From Mycobacterium sp. URHB0044 (lineage in GTDB: Bacteria; Actinomycetota; Actinomycetes; Mycobacteriales; Mycobacteriaceae): 64,000 nt of DNA. This document shows positions 55,503-64,000 of this stretch, piece after piece (the first letter of the stretch is position 1; each line of letters starts with the position of its first letter). The notes below the pieces were generated by a model, which had not been told where the DNA came from, did no database searches, and saw nothing but the letters and a program-made list of their open reading frames with translations. The position numbers were made by a program, and so were the translations under genes. The stretch covers positions 62,001 to 126,000 of the forward strand of contig NZ_JIAW01000010.1 of the NCBI RefSeq assembly GCF_000620625.1, given 5' to 3'.

Positions 55503-56533
55503 TGGCCAAGCCCGAACTGTCGATGAAGCCGACCGGTTGGTTCCAGGTCGCCTGGTCCGCCGAGATCGAGACCGGCGCGATCCACAAGATGAAGTACTTC
55601 GGCGAAGAGCTCATCGCATGGCGCGCCGGCGACGGCTCGCTCACGGTGATGGGCGCCTACTGCGAGCACCTCGGTGCGCACCTGGGTTTCGGCGGACATG
55701 TCGAAGGCGACCGGATCGTCTGCCCATTCCACGGGTGGGAGTGGAACCAGCAGGGCCGCAACGTCTGCATCCCTTATCAGGACCGGCCCAACAATGCCCG
55801 CAAGATCCGGACGTGGCCGGTGGTGGAGCGCAATGAAAGCGTCTACGTCTGGCACGACCTCAAAGGATGCGAGCCGTACTTCGAGGTGCCCGACGTCTTC
55901 GATGCTTACGATGACGGCCGCACCGCGAAGGATTACTACCTCGCCTACCCGGAGGGCGTCCTGCACCACGAACGCCTCGAACTGCACCCGCAGTACGTGA
56001 TGGAGAACGGGGTCGACTTCGCCCACTTCAAGTTCGTCCACCGAGCCGCCAACGTGCCGGAGTTCACCCGGCAGGAGTTCGAAGGGCCAATCGCCTACGC
56101 GGACTTCGAGATGCTGTTCGGCGGCACCAAGGAGGCGACGGTGCTGACGCCCAACGGCGCCATGATCGGGGGCGTGCAGGCCGTCAACGTGGGCATCGGC
56201 GTTGGCATGGCGAAGTTTTGGGGACCGGACAACATGCGGACCATCGTCACCGTGACGCCGGTGGACGACGAGACCTCCGACATCCGCTCCAGCGTGTGGC
56301 TCGACCGGCTTCCTGGCGACGAGAGCCCGCACCAGCCGTCGTCGCTGCAACGCCGCCAACGCATGGCCAACAATCAGTACCTTGCCGACCTGAACATCTG
56401 GCAACACCAGCGCTACACCGACCCGCCGGCACTCGCCACGTCGGAAGGCAAGGGATTCCGGTCACTTCGGCGTTGGGCGACGCAGTTCTATCCCGCCGAC
56501 GAGACGGCTACCGCGCGCGAAGTCCGGGTCTGA
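55499..56533 (+). CDS. Rieske non-heme iron oxygenase, alpha-type subunit
   Basis: A 344-residue Rieske oxygenase. The [2Fe-2S] motif is CEHLGAHLGFGGH followed by CPFHGW (C-x-H...C-x2-H, about residues 54-80). The mononuclear iron site is ENGVDFAHFKFVHR (Asn/Asp and two His, about 168-181). The length and single polypeptide resemble KshA-like or phthalate-family monooxygenases that take electrons from a separate reductase; no reductase or ferredoxin gene is next to it. The ATG at 55499 overlaps the GntR stop. It overlaps the convergent FAD gene by 26 bases and closes island 2. Confidence 0.87.
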   Translation: MMAKPELSMKPTGWFQVAWSAEIETGAIHKMKYFGEELIAWRAGDGSLTVMGAYCEHLGAHLGFGGHVEGDRIVCPFHGWEWNQQGRNVCIPYQDRPNNARKIRTWPVVERNESVYVWHDLKGCEPYFEVPDVFDAYDDGRTAKDYYLAYPEGVLHHERLELHPQYVMENGVDFAHFKFVHRAANVPEFTRQEFEGPIAYADFEMLFGGTKEATVLTPNGAMIGGVQAVNVGIGVGMAKFWGPDNMRTIVTVTPVDDETSDIRSSVWLDRLPGDESPHQPSSLQRRQRMANNQYLADLNIWQHQRYTDPPALATSEGKGFRSLRRWATQFYPADETATAREVRV

Positions 56534-57896
56534 TCAGCTCGGTAGTGGGTCGCGTTCGCCTCTCGGCGAGCCAGAGGCGCGCGTTGTGCCGGATCGTGCG
56601 CCCAACGAGCCGCACCGACGGCACCATGTACAAGCTGTCCAGCAAGCTGAACCGACGCAGGAACCATTCGGCGAGAACGGGATCCGCCTCGGCGGCGCCG
56701 AGGAACTGGTCGAACAGATTGCCGACGAGCATGTGCCACCGTGGCGCCTCACCACCCGCATTGTGGAAGGCCAGATCGCCGATCGCGTTCATCGTCCACA
56801 CCGGGTACGTCGTCTTCGCCGTTGCCGTGGCCAGCCGCGCCGCGAGGTCGTCGGTCCCGGACTGGAGCACCGTGCGGAGGTTTCCGGCCTGTAGCGACGT
56901 CATCGTCATGCCCTGGCCGTACGTCGGGTTGAAGCTCACGACCGCATCACCGAACGGGATGATGCCCTGGGGGAAGCGGTTCAACTTGTCGTAGCGGCGC
57001 CATCTGCTGGCCGGGTACTTGTGGAACGCGACGTCACCGATCGGTTTCCCTTGCCGCACAGCGGCGCTCACGTGCGGCGGCAGGATCTCGTCGGCCAGCG
57101 CGCACATCTCGTCGAAGTTCTGCGGCGGCGCGACCTTGCCCGTGCCGAACGTGGTCAGGCCCCACGTGCCGTCCTCGTAGCACAGCATTCCGAGCCCGAG
57201 CGGCTGGTTGCGGGAGGCGCCCGCGACGACCACCTTCTCCTTGAGCAGACCGTCCGGGATGCGAATCTGGTGGGTGGCATAACCAATGCCGACGTCGATG
57301 GTGTCGTCGGCAGGCCGGGGGAATCCCCACTGTCCCAACCAAGCAGGCAGGCGGGTTCCGCGCCCGGTCGCGTCGACCACCAGATCGGCAGGCACCGCGT
57401 TCGAACCGTCATCGCCGTCGAGCAACACACCCGTCACCCGGCCCTGCACGGGGTCGAACCGCGGTTCTGCCACGCCGCAGCGCACCAGCTCCACGTTGGG
57501 AATTGCCAAGGTGCGGCGTCGAATCTGCCACTCCAGGTGCGGCCGGCTCGGCACGTAGGCCGTGAACTCGTCGCGCAAGGTCGCCTTGGTGCCGAGCACG
57601 TGGCCGGCGGCCCCGAAGTGAATGCAGTCAGGCCGGTTCTCCAGCACGGGCACCCCGGCGGCCTTCATGTCGTCGAGCAGGCCGGGGAAGAGCCCGTCGA
57701 ACTCCATGGCGCCGCGGGCCATCAGGAGGTGGACGTGTCTGCCCTGCGGCACCGCTGCTCTGTTCGCTGGTTCATCGGGAAGATCGTCACGCTCGTAGAG
57801 CGTCACCTCGGCGTAGCAGTCCGACAGCACCCGCGCGGCGCACAGGCCGGCGAGGCTGGCGCCGATCACCACGGCGCGAGCTCCATACCGCTGCAT
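56508..57896 (-). CDS. FAD-dependent monooxygenase-like protein (Rv3254-like)
   Basis: A 462-residue class A flavoprotein. The Rossmann loop AVVIGASLAGLCAARVLSDCYAEVTLYERDDL, the DG-like stretch LVVDATGRGTRLPAWL and the FAD-ribityl motif GDAVVSFNPTYGQGMT are visible. It is related to hydroxylases/halogenases of PF01494 type. The ATG at 57896 begins at homology; a longer frame to 57947 adds a Cys-rich leader and is not used. It is divergent from alkB and corresponds in position to Rv3254. Confidence 0.87.
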   Translation of the reverse strand: MQRYGARAVVIGASLAGLCAARVLSDCYAEVTLYERDDLPDEPANRAAVPQGRHVHLLMARGAMEFDGLFPGLLDDMKAAGVPVLENRPDCIHFGAAGHVLGTKATLRDEFTAYVPSRPHLEWQIRRRTLAIPNVELVRCGVAEPRFDPVQGRVTGVLLDGDDGSNAVPADLVVDATGRGTRLPAWLGQWGFPRPADDTIDVGIGYATHQIRIPDGLLKEKVVVAGASRNQPLGLGMLCYEDGTWGLTTFGTGKVAPPQNFDEMCALADEILPPHVSAAVRQGKPIGDVAFHKYPASRWRRYDKLNRFPQGIIPFGDAVVSFNPTYGQGMTMTSLQAGNLRTVLQSGTDDLAARLATATAKTTYPVWTMNAIGDLAFHNAGGEAPRWHMLVGNLFDQFLGAAEADPVLAEWFLRRFSLLDSLYMVPSVRLVGRTIRHNARLWLAERRTRPTTELIRPGLRAR

Positions 57897-57976
57897 GGCC
57901 CCCGACAGTACTGAGCGGGCGCGGCACTGACCCGAAGTTGCGCACAATGACCCACCGCTTTACAAAGAGCCGCTCT

Positions 57977-57992
57977 GTGTCTAGACATAGTA
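57977..57992. promoter_or_regulatory. 16-bp palindrome in the alkB control region
   Basis: CTGTGTCTAGACATAG is symmetrical at 14 of 16 positions (core TGTCTAGACA perfect). It lies 62 bases before the alkB start and 81 before the divergent FAD gene. A TTTACA at 57961 sits 17 bases before TAGACA at 57984, so the palindrome could cover the -10 of alkB. The TetR protein encoded at the end of the alkB operon is the natural candidate to bind it. Confidence 0.5.
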
Positions 57993-58053
57993 CAAATCCG
58001 CGCGTATCGTCAACCTGGAACAGTGATGCAGCTCTCAAAGGAGGTAGCCAGCG

Positions 58054-59277
58054 ATGGCATCAGATCTGTCCGAGATATCCGGGCCCGCCGTCGACCAATG
58101 GCGTGACAGGAAGCGGTACCTCTGGCTCATGGGCCTGATCGCGCCGACGGCGTTGTTCGTGATGCTGCCGCTGGTGTGGGCGTCCAACCACCTCGGCTGG
58201 CACGTAGCGGCCCAGGTGCCCTTCTGGATCGGCCCGATCCTGCTCTACGTCGTGCTGCCGGCACTCGACCTGCGATATGGCCCCGACGGGCAGAATCCGC
58301 CGGACGAGGTGATGGAGCGGCTCGAGAACGACAGGTACTACCGCTACTGCACCTATCTCTACATCCCGTTCCAGTACGCCAGCCTCATCTTCGGCGCCTA
58401 CCTGTTCACGGCATCGGACCTGACCTGGCTGGGCTTCGACGGCGGCCTGGGTTGGGCTGCGAAGATTGGTCTGGCGCTGTCAGTCGGGATGCTCGGGGGC
58501 GTCGGCATCAACACCGCGCACGAGCTCGGCCACAAGAAGGACGAGGTGGAACGCTGGCTGGCCAAGATCACGTTGGCGCAGACCTGCTACGGCCACTTCT
58601 ACATCGAGCACAACCGCGGACACCACGTGCGAGTGGCTACGCCGGAGGATCCCGCGTCGGCGCGCTTCGGGGAAACGTTCTGGGAGTTCCTGCCACGCAG
58701 CGTGTGGGGCAGCCTGAAGTCGTCATGGGAGCTGGAGGCCGCCCGCCTGCGCAGGCAGGACAAGAGCCCCTGGCACTGGTCGAACGACGTGCTCAATGCA
58801 TGGGCGATGTCGGTGGTGCTCTACGGGATGTTGATCGCGGTCTTCGGCCTGGCACTCATCCCGTACGTCATGATCTCCGCGGTCTTCGGGTTCACCCTCC
58901 TCGAGACCGTGAACTATCTCGAGCACTACGGCCTGCTGCGGCAGAAGCTGGAGAGCGGTCGCTACGAACGGTGCGCGCCGTCACACAGCTGGAACTCCGA
59001 TCACATCGTGACCAACCTGTTCCTGTACCACCTGCAGCGCCACAGCGATCATCACGCCAACCCGACCCGGCGCTATCAGACGCTGCGCAGCATGGAGGGT
59101 GCACCGAACCTGCCGAGCGGCTACGCATCGATGATTGGGCTGACCTACTTCCCGCCGCTGTGGCGCCGCGTGATGGACCACCGGGTGCTCGACCACTACG
59201 ACGGCGACCTGAGCCGGGTGAACATTCATCCGCGGATGCGCGACAAGGTGCTCGCGAAGTACGGGGCAGAGGCGTGA
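58054..59277 (+). CDS. alkB: Alkane 1-monooxygenase AlkB
   Basis: A 407-residue integral-membrane diiron hydroxylase that oxidises n-alkanes to 1-alkanols. There are about six helices and all histidine boxes: [50 protein letters not shown], plus the HYG motif [20 protein letters not shown] precedes the ATG. Its GTGA overlap with rubA and the following rubB and tetR reproduce the conserved mycobacterial alkB operon (Rv3252c-Rv3249c). Confidence 0.95.
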   Translation: MASDLSEISGPAVDQWRDRKRYLWLMGLIAPTALFVMLPLVWASNHLGWHVAAQVPFWIGPILLYVVLPALDLRYGPDGQNPPDEVMERLENDRYYRYCTYLYIPFQYASLIFGAYLFTASDLTWLGFDGGLGWAAKIGLALSVGMLGGVGINTAHELGHKKDEVERWLAKITLAQTCYGHFYIEHNRGHHVRVATPEDPASARFGETFWEFLPRSVWGSLKSSWELEAARLRRQDKSPWHWSNDVLNAWAMSVVLYGMLIAVFGLALIPYVMISAVFGFTLLETVNYLEHYGLLRQKLESGRYERCAPSHSWNSDHIVTNLFLYHLQRHSDHHANPTRRYQTLRSMEGAPNLPSGYASMIGLTYFPPLWRRVMDHRVLDHYDGDLSRVNIHPRMRDKVLAKYGAEA

Positions 59278-59435
59278 GCGCCTACCGGTGCCCCGGCTGT
59301 GACTTCGTCTACGACGAAGCGAAAGGCGCACCGCGAGAAGGGTTCCCGGCCGGGACCAACTGGAGTGACATACCCGAGGACTGGTCCTGCCCCGACTGCG
59401 CAGTACGCGAGAAGGTCGACTTCGAAACCGTATAG
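59274..59435 (+). CDS. rubA: Rubredoxin RubA
   Basis: A 53-residue rubredoxin; iron ligands are in [11 protein letters not shown] and [11 protein letters not shown]. It passes electrons to AlkB. The GTG start overlaps the alkB stop. It is too short for simple ORF lists but unambiguous. Confidence 0.95.
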   Translation: MSAYRCPGCDFVYDEAKGAPREGFPAGTNWSDIPEDWSCPDCAVREKVDFETV

Positions 59436-59516
59436 ACCCATTGACTCTGCGCTTGTGGCGCGAAAGTGCGAGTAACGCTCGCCCTCACCGCAGAGTCGAC
59501 ACAGGAAGGAAGAAAC

Positions 59517-59696
59517 ATGGATTACAAGCTGTTCGTCTGCGTCCAGTGCGGATTCGAGTACGACGAGGAAAAGGGCTGGCCGGAGGACGGCATCGCGCCC
59601 GGTACCCGTTGGGACGACATCCCCGACGACTGGAGCTGCCCCGACTGCGGCGCGGCCAAGTCGGATTTCGAGATGGTGGAGGTCGCAGGCTCGTGA
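59517..59696 (+). CDS. rubB: Rubredoxin RubB
   Basis: A 59-residue rubredoxin with [16 protein letters not shown] and [13 protein letters not shown]. It is the second electron carrier of the alkane hydroxylase system; AlkG1- and AlkG2-type rubredoxins typically differ in their ability to support AlkB. AGGAAGGAAG lies 5-10 bases before the ATG, and 81 bases separate it from rubA. Confidence 0.95.
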   Translation: MDYKLFVCVQCGFEYDEEKGWPEDGIAPGTRWDDIPDDWSCPDCGAAKSDFEMVEVAGS

Positions 59697-59705
59697 CTTG
59701 CCGAG

Positions 59706-59756
59706 GCGAGCGGAGCGACGGGGTGTGACGGTGGCTTGGGCGAGCGCAGCGACGGG
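59706..59756. repeat. Two direct copies of GCGAGCGxAGCGACGGG
   Basis: The 17-base units at 59706-59722 and 59740-59756 differ at one position and are 34 bases apart, between rubB and tetR. Similar GC-rich GAGCGnAGCGA strings are common between actinobacterial genes. The presence of the repeat upstream of 59776 argues that tetR starts after it. Confidence 0.5.
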
Positions 59757-59775
59757 AAGAGATAGCGTTGCGCGT

Positions 59776-60408
59776 GTGATCAGCCCGCGCGACCCACGAA
59801 CCGCGCAGCGCATCCCATACGCCGAAGCGTCGCGGGTGCTGCTGCGCGATTCGATCCTGGACGGCATGCGGGAAATGTTGCTCAGCCGCGACTGGTCGTC
59901 GATCACCCTTTCCGACGTCGCCAAGGCCGCGGGCATCAGCAGGCAGACCATCTACAACGAATTCGGATCGCGGCAAGGTCTTGCGCAGGGCTACGCGCTG
60001 CGGCTCGCCGACCGGCTGGTGGATCAGATCGAGGACGCGATCGGAGGCAACATCGGGGACGTCTACGCGGCGTTCCTTCAGGGCTTCCGCGACTTCTTCA
60101 TGGAGTCGGCGGCCGACCCGCTGGTCATCTCGCTTCTGACCGGCACCACCAAGCCCGACCTGTTGCAGCTCATCACCACCGACAGCGCGCCGATCATCTC
60201 CCGTGCCTCGCAGCGGCTGACGGAGACCTTCATGCACAGCTGGGTGCGCTGCAGTGACGAAGACGCCGGAGTGCTGGCCAGGGCCATCGTCCGGCTGGCG
60301 ATGAGCTACGTGTCGATGCCCCCGGAGGCCGACCACGACGTCGCCAGAGACCTAGCCCGGCTCATGACGCCGTTTGCCGAACGATACGGTGTGATCGACA
60401 CGGATTAG
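59776..60408 (+). CDS. TetR-family regulator of the alkane hydroxylase operon (Rv3249c-like)
   Basis: A 210-residue TetR protein with DNA-binding domain LLSRDWSSITLSDVAKAAGISRQTIYNEFGSRQGLAQGY (about residues 32-70) and a helical ligand domain. It is the last gene of alkB-rubA-rubB-tetR. I use the GTG at 59776; upstream in-frame starts run through the GCGAGCG repeats and would add unrelated sequence. The likely operator is the palindrome at 57977. Confidence 0.85.
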   Translation: MISPRDPRTAQRIPYAEASRVLLRDSILDGMREMLLSRDWSSITLSDVAKAAGISRQTIYNEFGSRQGLAQGYALRLADRLVDQIEDAIGGNIGDVYAAFLQGFRDFFMESAADPLVISLLTGTTKPDLLQLITTDSAPIISRASQRLTETFMHSWVRCSDEDAGVLARAIVRLAMSYVSMPPEADHDVARDLARLMTPFAERYGVIDTD

Positions 60409-60498
60409 CCCGCGCCGACGGAAAAACCCCCTCAGCTGCGCGCGCTAATGTGTAACCAAGCTAATTAATTGCTACGCGCGCAGGAAAAGGAAACCCAT

Positions 60499-61971
60499 AT
60501 GACGACGACCGAGCAGCGGCTCACTCCCGATGTCCGCAATGGCATCGACTTCAAGGTGGCCGATCTGGGCCTGGCCGAGTTCGGCCGCAAGGAGATCCGG
60601 CTGGCGGAGCACGAGATGCCCGGTCTGATGACGCTGCGCCGCGAATACGCCGACGTGTTGCCGCTCAAGGGCGCGCGGATCTCGGGTTCGCTGCACATGA
60701 CCGTGCAGACCGCGGTGCTGATCGAGACGCTGGTCGCCCTCGGTGCTGAAGTTCGATGGGCGTCGTGCAACATCTTCTCCACGCAGGACCACGCCGCGGC
60801 TGCGGTCGTCGTCGGCCCGCACGGCACGCCGGAGGAGCCCAAGGGCACCCCGGTGTTCGCCTGGAAGGGCGAGTCGCTGGAGGAGTACTGGTGGGCCGCC
60901 GAGCAGATGCTCACCTGGCCGAACGAGCCGGCCAACATGATCCTCGACGACGGCGGTGACGCCACCATGCTGGTGTTGCGCGGCGCGCAGTTCGAGAAGG
61001 CCGGCGTCGTGCCGCCCACCGAGGACGACGCGTCCGATGAGTACAAGGTGTTCCTGGCGCTGATCCGCAAGCGGTTCGAGACCGACAAGACCAAGTGGAG
61101 CAAGATCGCCGAGTCGGTGCAGGGCGTCACCGAGGAGACCACCACTGGCGTGCTGCGGCTCTACCAGTTCGCCGCTGCCGGTGAGCTCGCGTTCCCGGCG
61201 ATCAACGTCAATGACTCGGTTACCAAGAGCAAGTTCGACAACAAGTACGGCACCCGGCACTCGCTGATCGACGGCATCAACCGCGGCACCGACGTGCTGA
61301 TCGGCGGCAAGGCCGCGCTGGTCTGTGGCTACGGCGACGTCGGGAAGGGTTGCGCGGAGGCGCTCAAGGCGCAGGGTGCTCGCGTCGCGGTCACCGAGGT
61401 CGATCCGATCAACGCCCTGCAGGCGCTGATGGACGGCTTCGAGGTCAAGACGGTCGAGCAGGCGATCGGCTGGGCCGACATCGTCATCACCGCGACCGGC
61501 AACCAGGGCATCATCACCCTCGAGCACATGCGGTCGATGAAGCACCAGGCAATCCTCGGCAACATCGGGCACTTCGACGACGAGATCGAGATGGCACGCC
61601 TCGAGCGTGACAAGGACATCCGCCGGATCAACATCAAGCCGCAGGTCGACGAGTTCGTCTTCCCCGACGGTCACTCGATCATCGTGTTGTCCGAGGGACG
61701 CCTGCTGAACCTGGGCAATGCGACCGGCCACCCGTCGTTCGTGATGAGCAACAGCTTCTCGAACCAGGTGATCGCGCAGATCGAGTTGTGGACCAAGAAC
61801 GACGAGTACGACAACGAGGTCTACCGGTTGGCCAAGCACCTCGACGAGAAGGTCGCCAAGATCCACGTCGAGGCGCTCGGCGGAACGCTGACCCGGCTCA
61901 CGAAGGAGCAGGCCGAGTACATCAACGTCGACGTCGACGGCCCGTACAAGCCGGAGCACTACCGCTACTAA
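60499..61971 (+). CDS. sahH: S-adenosylhomocysteine hydrolase SahH
   Basis: A 490-residue NAD-dependent enzyme splitting S-adenosylhomocysteine into adenosine and homocysteine. The NAD loop is [22 protein letters not shown], the substrate region is [14 protein letters not shown] with the catalytic Lys, and the C-terminus ends KPEHYRY as in all family members. The extra segment near residues 140-190 ([18 protein letters not shown] and after) is common in actinobacterial and eukaryotic forms. AAAAGGAAA precedes the ATG; a TTG 30 bases upstream is not used. Confidence 0.96.
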   Translation: MTTTEQRLTPDVRNGIDFKVADLGLAEFGRKEIRLAEHEMPGLMTLRREYADVLPLKGARISGSLHMTVQTAVLIETLVALGAEVRWASCNIFSTQDHAAAAVVVGPHGTPEEPKGTPVFAWKGESLEEYWWAAEQMLTWPNEPANMILDDGGDATMLVLRGAQFEKAGVVPPTEDDASDEYKVFLALIRKRFETDKTKWSKIAESVQGVTEETTTGVLRLYQFAAAGELAFPAINVNDSVTKSKFDNKYGTRHSLIDGINRGTDVLIGGKAALVCGYGDVGKGCAEALKAQGARVAVTEVDPINALQALMDGFEVKTVEQAIGWADIVITATGNQGIITLEHMRSMKHQAILGNIGHFDDEIEMARLERDKDIRRINIKPQVDEFVFPDGHSIIVLSEGRLLNLGNATGHPSFVMSNSFSNQVIAQIELWTKNDEYDNEVYRLAKHLDEKVAKIHVEALGGTLTRLTKEQAEYINVDVDGPYKPEHYRY

Positions 61972-61992
61972 GTTCCCTCTCTAGCAACGCCT

Positions 61993-62048
61993 CGAAGCTG
62001 CGGGCAGATCGCGAAAACGCCGAAAAGGCCGATCTGCCCGCAGTTTCG
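61993..62048 (+). terminator. Strong hairpin downstream of sahH
   Basis: Two 19-base arms (61993-62011 and 62030-62048, CGAAGCTGCGGGCAGATCG and its near-perfect complement) pair with a single G-T wobble around an 18-base loop. It begins 22 bases after the sahH stop. There is no T run, which is usual for mycobacterial intrinsic terminators; a mobile or REP-like repeat is the alternative. Confidence 0.6.
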
Positions 62049-62094
62049 GCGTTTGAGGGTAAGCGGCGGGGTTGACCTTACCCATAAGTAGGTA

Positions 62095-63447
62095 ATGCCC
62101 CGTTGGTCATACTGGATCTGTTACGGTTCCCGGGTGGGTCGGGGATTCGTGGGGTTCGTCGTCGTCGTCGTTCTTGGTTTCACGCTTGGCATTACGCCGC
62201 TGGCGCGGGCGGACCCGAGCAATGACGGCCACGATCCGTACTTCAACGAAGACGAATACGCCGAGTTCTACACCCCGCCCGACCCGCTGCCCCCGGGTCA
62301 GCCTGGTGACCTGATTCGCACCGAACCGTCACGGTTGGTGCTCGAGCCGTCGGGTCAGCTGGGCGCGATCATGGCGACCGGAACACGAATCATGTACCGC
62401 AGCACCGATGCTCGCGGAAACCCGATGGCCGTGACGGGCACCTACTTCGAGCCGTTCAACGATTGGCCCGGACAGGGCCCGCGGCCGCTGATCGTCTACG
62501 GCCCCGGCACCCAGGGGCAGGGTGATCAGTGCGCGCCATCGCGGCAGTTCAACCAGGGCATCCACTGGGCGCCGTGGTTGGACCTGGCGTTCAACTACGA
62601 GGAACTCTTCGTTTCGACGATGGTGGCCCGCGGTTTCGCGATCGTGATGACCGACTATCAGGGCCTCGGAACGCCAGGGCTGCACACCTACGTCAACCGG
62701 GTCGCCGAGGGCAACGCGATGCTCGATGCCGGACGCGCCGCGATGCGGCTGCCGGGGACGTCGCTGGATCCGCATGGGCCGCTTGCCTTTTGGGGATATT
62801 CGCAGGGTGGTGGCGCGGCCGCGTCGGCGGCCGAGCTGGCGCCGTCTTACGCTCCCGAGTTGCACGTCGTCGGCACCTACGCGGGCGCGCCGCCGGCAGA
62901 TCTCAAGGAACTCTTTCCCTATGCCGACGGCAGCGCGCTGGTGGGCGTCGTCGGCTACGCGCTGAACTCCGTCATCACCACGTATCCGGAGTTCGAGCAG
63001 ACGATCCGCGACAAGATGACTCCGCGCGGCGCGGATCTGCTCAACAAGGTGCAGGACCAGTGCATCGCGGAGACCGTCACGAAGTTCATGTTCAGGCACC
63101 TGCAGCCGTACTTCAACGAGGACATCGTCCAGTTGGTCAACGAGGAGCCGTTCAAGACGCTCTTCGACATGCAACGCATCGGGCATTTGAAGCCGAATTC
63201 GCCGGTGTTGATCAACAGCAACCGCTTCGACCCGTTGGTGCCTTGGACCGGTGCCAATCAACTCGGGCGGGACTGGTGCGCGCAGGGGGTCGACGTGGAG
63301 TTCCGCACCAATGAGCAGCCACCGTTCCTGAACAAGCTGGTGGTGAACCATGCGCTGCCGATGCTCGTCGACGGGGAAGCCGCGATGCAGTGGATCGCCG
63401 GCCGATTCAACGGCGTGCCGACCGCCCCGAACTGCGGCACCTTCTGA
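62095..63447 (+). CDS. Secreted LIP-family alpha/beta hydrolase (lipase)
   Basis: A 450-residue exported lipase. The N-terminal helix (VGFVVVVVLGFTLGITPLARA) is a signal peptide probably cleaved before DPSNDG. Family motifs are VYGPGTQGQGDQCAPS, TDYQGLGTPGLHTYV and nucleophile elbow WGYSQGGGAAA; the predicted Asp is in NSNRFDPLVPW and the His in VVNHALPM. It is the family form common to mycobacteria and is clearly separate from the five copies in island 1 (different oxyanion loop, longer N-terminus). ATG 62095 or GTG 62134 could be the start. Confidence 0.85.
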   Translation: MPRWSYWICYGSRVGRGFVGFVVVVVLGFTLGITPLARADPSNDGHDPYFNEDEYAEFYTPPDPLPPGQPGDLIRTEPSRLVLEPSGQLGAIMATGTRIMYRSTDARGNPMAVTGTYFEPFNDWPGQGPRPLIVYGPGTQGQGDQCAPSRQFNQGIHWAPWLDLAFNYEELFVSTMVARGFAIVMTDYQGLGTPGLHTYVNRVAEGNAMLDAGRAAMRLPGTSLDPHGPLAFWGYSQGGGAAASAAELAPSYAPELHVVGTYAGAPPADLKELFPYADGSALVGVVGYALNSVITTYPEFEQTIRDKMTPRGADLLNKVQDQCIAETVTKFMFRHLQPYFNEDIVQLVNEEPFKTLFDMQRIGHLKPNSPVLINSNRFDPLVPWTGANQLGRDWCAQGVDVEFRTNEQPPFLNKLVVNHALPMLVDGEAAMQWIAGRFNGVPTAPNCGTF

Positions 63448-63464
63448 CGCCCTTGTCGCGAGGG

Positions 63465-63502
63465 TAGCCGATCGGCTACTCTGCGGGATAGTCGATCGGC
63501 TA
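63465..63502. promoter_or_regulatory. Two tandem 14-bp palindromes upstream of a membrane-protein gene
   Basis: TAGCCGATCGGCTA (63465-63478) is a perfect palindrome, and TAGTCGATCGGCTA (63489-63502) is the same with one changed base, 24 bp further on. Sites on the same helix face about two turns apart suggest two regulator dimers. They are 28-65 bases before the GTG at 63530, where they would overlap or flank the promoter. The regulator is not in the window. Confidence 0.65.
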
Positions 63503-63529
63503 GCGGTCGGCGGGACGGAGTGTCGGGAC

Positions 63530-64000
63530 GTGGATGTTCGGGCTCAGCGGATAAGTCTGTGGATCACACCGGTCTTCGGCGCGATCCTGCTCCTGGCGTT
63601 CGTGTCGTTTCCGGGGTTCCTGCCGCCGATGTCGCCACAGGCGCCCGCCGAGGACGTGGCGAAGTTCTACCAGCAGAACGCGGCGATGATCCGGTTCAGC
63701 ATGATCACGTTCAACCTGTGCGCCATCATGCTCGTCCCGTTCTTCATGACGATCGTGCTGCAGATCAAGCGGATGGCGCTGCCAAGCCATCTCCTCGCGT
63801 ACTGCTACCTGTGCGGCATTGCCGGCGGCGCAACGCTATTCGCGATAGCTGACATCTTCTGGCTCATCGCTGCATACCGACCCGACCGCAATCCCGAGCT
63901 CGTCCTGCTGCTGAACGACATGGCCTGGCTCATCTTCATCGCACCGGTCGGCATGGTCGTCGTGGCGAATCTCTGTCTGGCACTGGCGATCCTGCTCGAC
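63530..64000 (+). CDS. Integral membrane protein of unknown function (3' end outside window)
   Basis: The frame is open from the GTG at 63530 to the window edge (157 codons). It begins DVRAQRISLWITPVFGAILLLAFVSFPGF and continues with at least four hydrophobic helices (MITFNLCAIMLVPFFMTIVL, YCYLCGIAGGATLFAIADIFWLI, MAWLIFIAPVGMVVVANLCL). The pattern of alternating helices and short loops resembles DUF-type mycobacterial membrane proteins often found beside lipases or TetR genes. No catalytic motif is visible. Two palindromic sites stand just upstream. Confidence 0.75.
   Translation, partial: MDVRAQRISLWITPVFGAILLLAFVSFPGFLPPMSPQAPAEDVAKFYQQNAAMIRFSMITFNLCAIMLVPFFMTIVLQIKRMALPSHLLAYCYLCGIAGGATLFAIADIFWLIAAYRPDRNPELVLLLNDMAWLIFIAPVGMVVVANLCLALAILLD

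Noticed and set aside
60409-60498. Possible SAH-sensing riboswitch before sahH
   Set aside because: The leader is only 90 bases, shows no conserved SAH riboswitch fold I can recognise, and such riboswitches are known mainly from proteobacteria.

Overview
The window is chromosomal DNA of a fast-growing mycobacterium (Mycolicibacterium type). The evidence is high GC, frequent GTG starts, 4-bp stop/start overlaps, and blocks of genes in the order I remember for M. tuberculosis Rv3282 down to Rv3248c: maf-accE5-accD5 // birA-PH protein-gtrA-purK-purE-fadE25-TIGR03089-lcp1-rmlD-wbbL-manC // fbiB-fbiA-whiB2-Rv3259-Rv3258c-manB-Rv3256c-manA // Rv3254-alkB-rubA-rubB-tetR-sahH. Comparisons with other genomes come from memory, not from a search.

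Two accessory islands interrupt this backbone. Island 1 (about 2.8-22.1 kb) lies between the divergent accD5 and birA genes and looks like a surface-polysaccharide locus. It has three GT4 glycosyltransferases and a WcaF-like O-acetyltransferase in a tightly coupled operon, and a secreted clan GH-A glycoside hydrolase on the opposite strand. A second chain of overlapping genes follows: a Wzz/tyrosine-kinase-like fusion with a degenerate Walker A, a stand-alone Wzz protein, five paralogous LIP-family alpha/beta hydrolases, a SASA-type esterase and an OafA-type acyltransferase. A WbaP/WcaJ-like initiating phosphoglycosyltransferase closes the island. No flippase or polymerase gene is visible. The five hydrolases woven into the assembly genes are the most unusual feature; they may trim or transfer acyl groups on the polymer at the cell surface.

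Island 2 (about 42.0-56.5 kb) lies between manA and the Rv3254-like FAD gene. It holds an ABCG-like exporter, a TetR repressor, a carboxymuconolactone-decarboxylase/AhpD/thioredoxin set, two SDRs, an NTF2-like protein, two acyl-CoA ligases, an alpha/beta hydrolase, an LLM flavin/F420 oxidoreductase, a class III CoA-transferase, a GntR regulator and a Rieske oxygenase. It reads as an efflux plus catabolic module for an unidentified hydrophobic or cyclic acid. Two nearly identical 44-bp promoter/operator elements (42131 and 44858), each TTGACG-N17-TATAGT with an embedded inverted repeat, tie the exporter and the redox operon to one regulator, most likely the TetR between them.

The central backbone makes the rhamnose linker and mannose donors of the cell wall (rmlD, wbbL, manC, manB, manA), attaches arabinogalactan (lcp1) and makes coenzyme F420 (fbiA, fbiB). 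An extra secreted glycoside hydrolase, paralogous to the one in island 1, sits between rmlD and wbbL. The right end carries alkane hydroxylase with two rubredoxins and their TetR regulator, sahH with a strong hairpin after it, a sixth LIP-family lipase, and the start of a membrane protein behind two tandem 14-bp palindromes.
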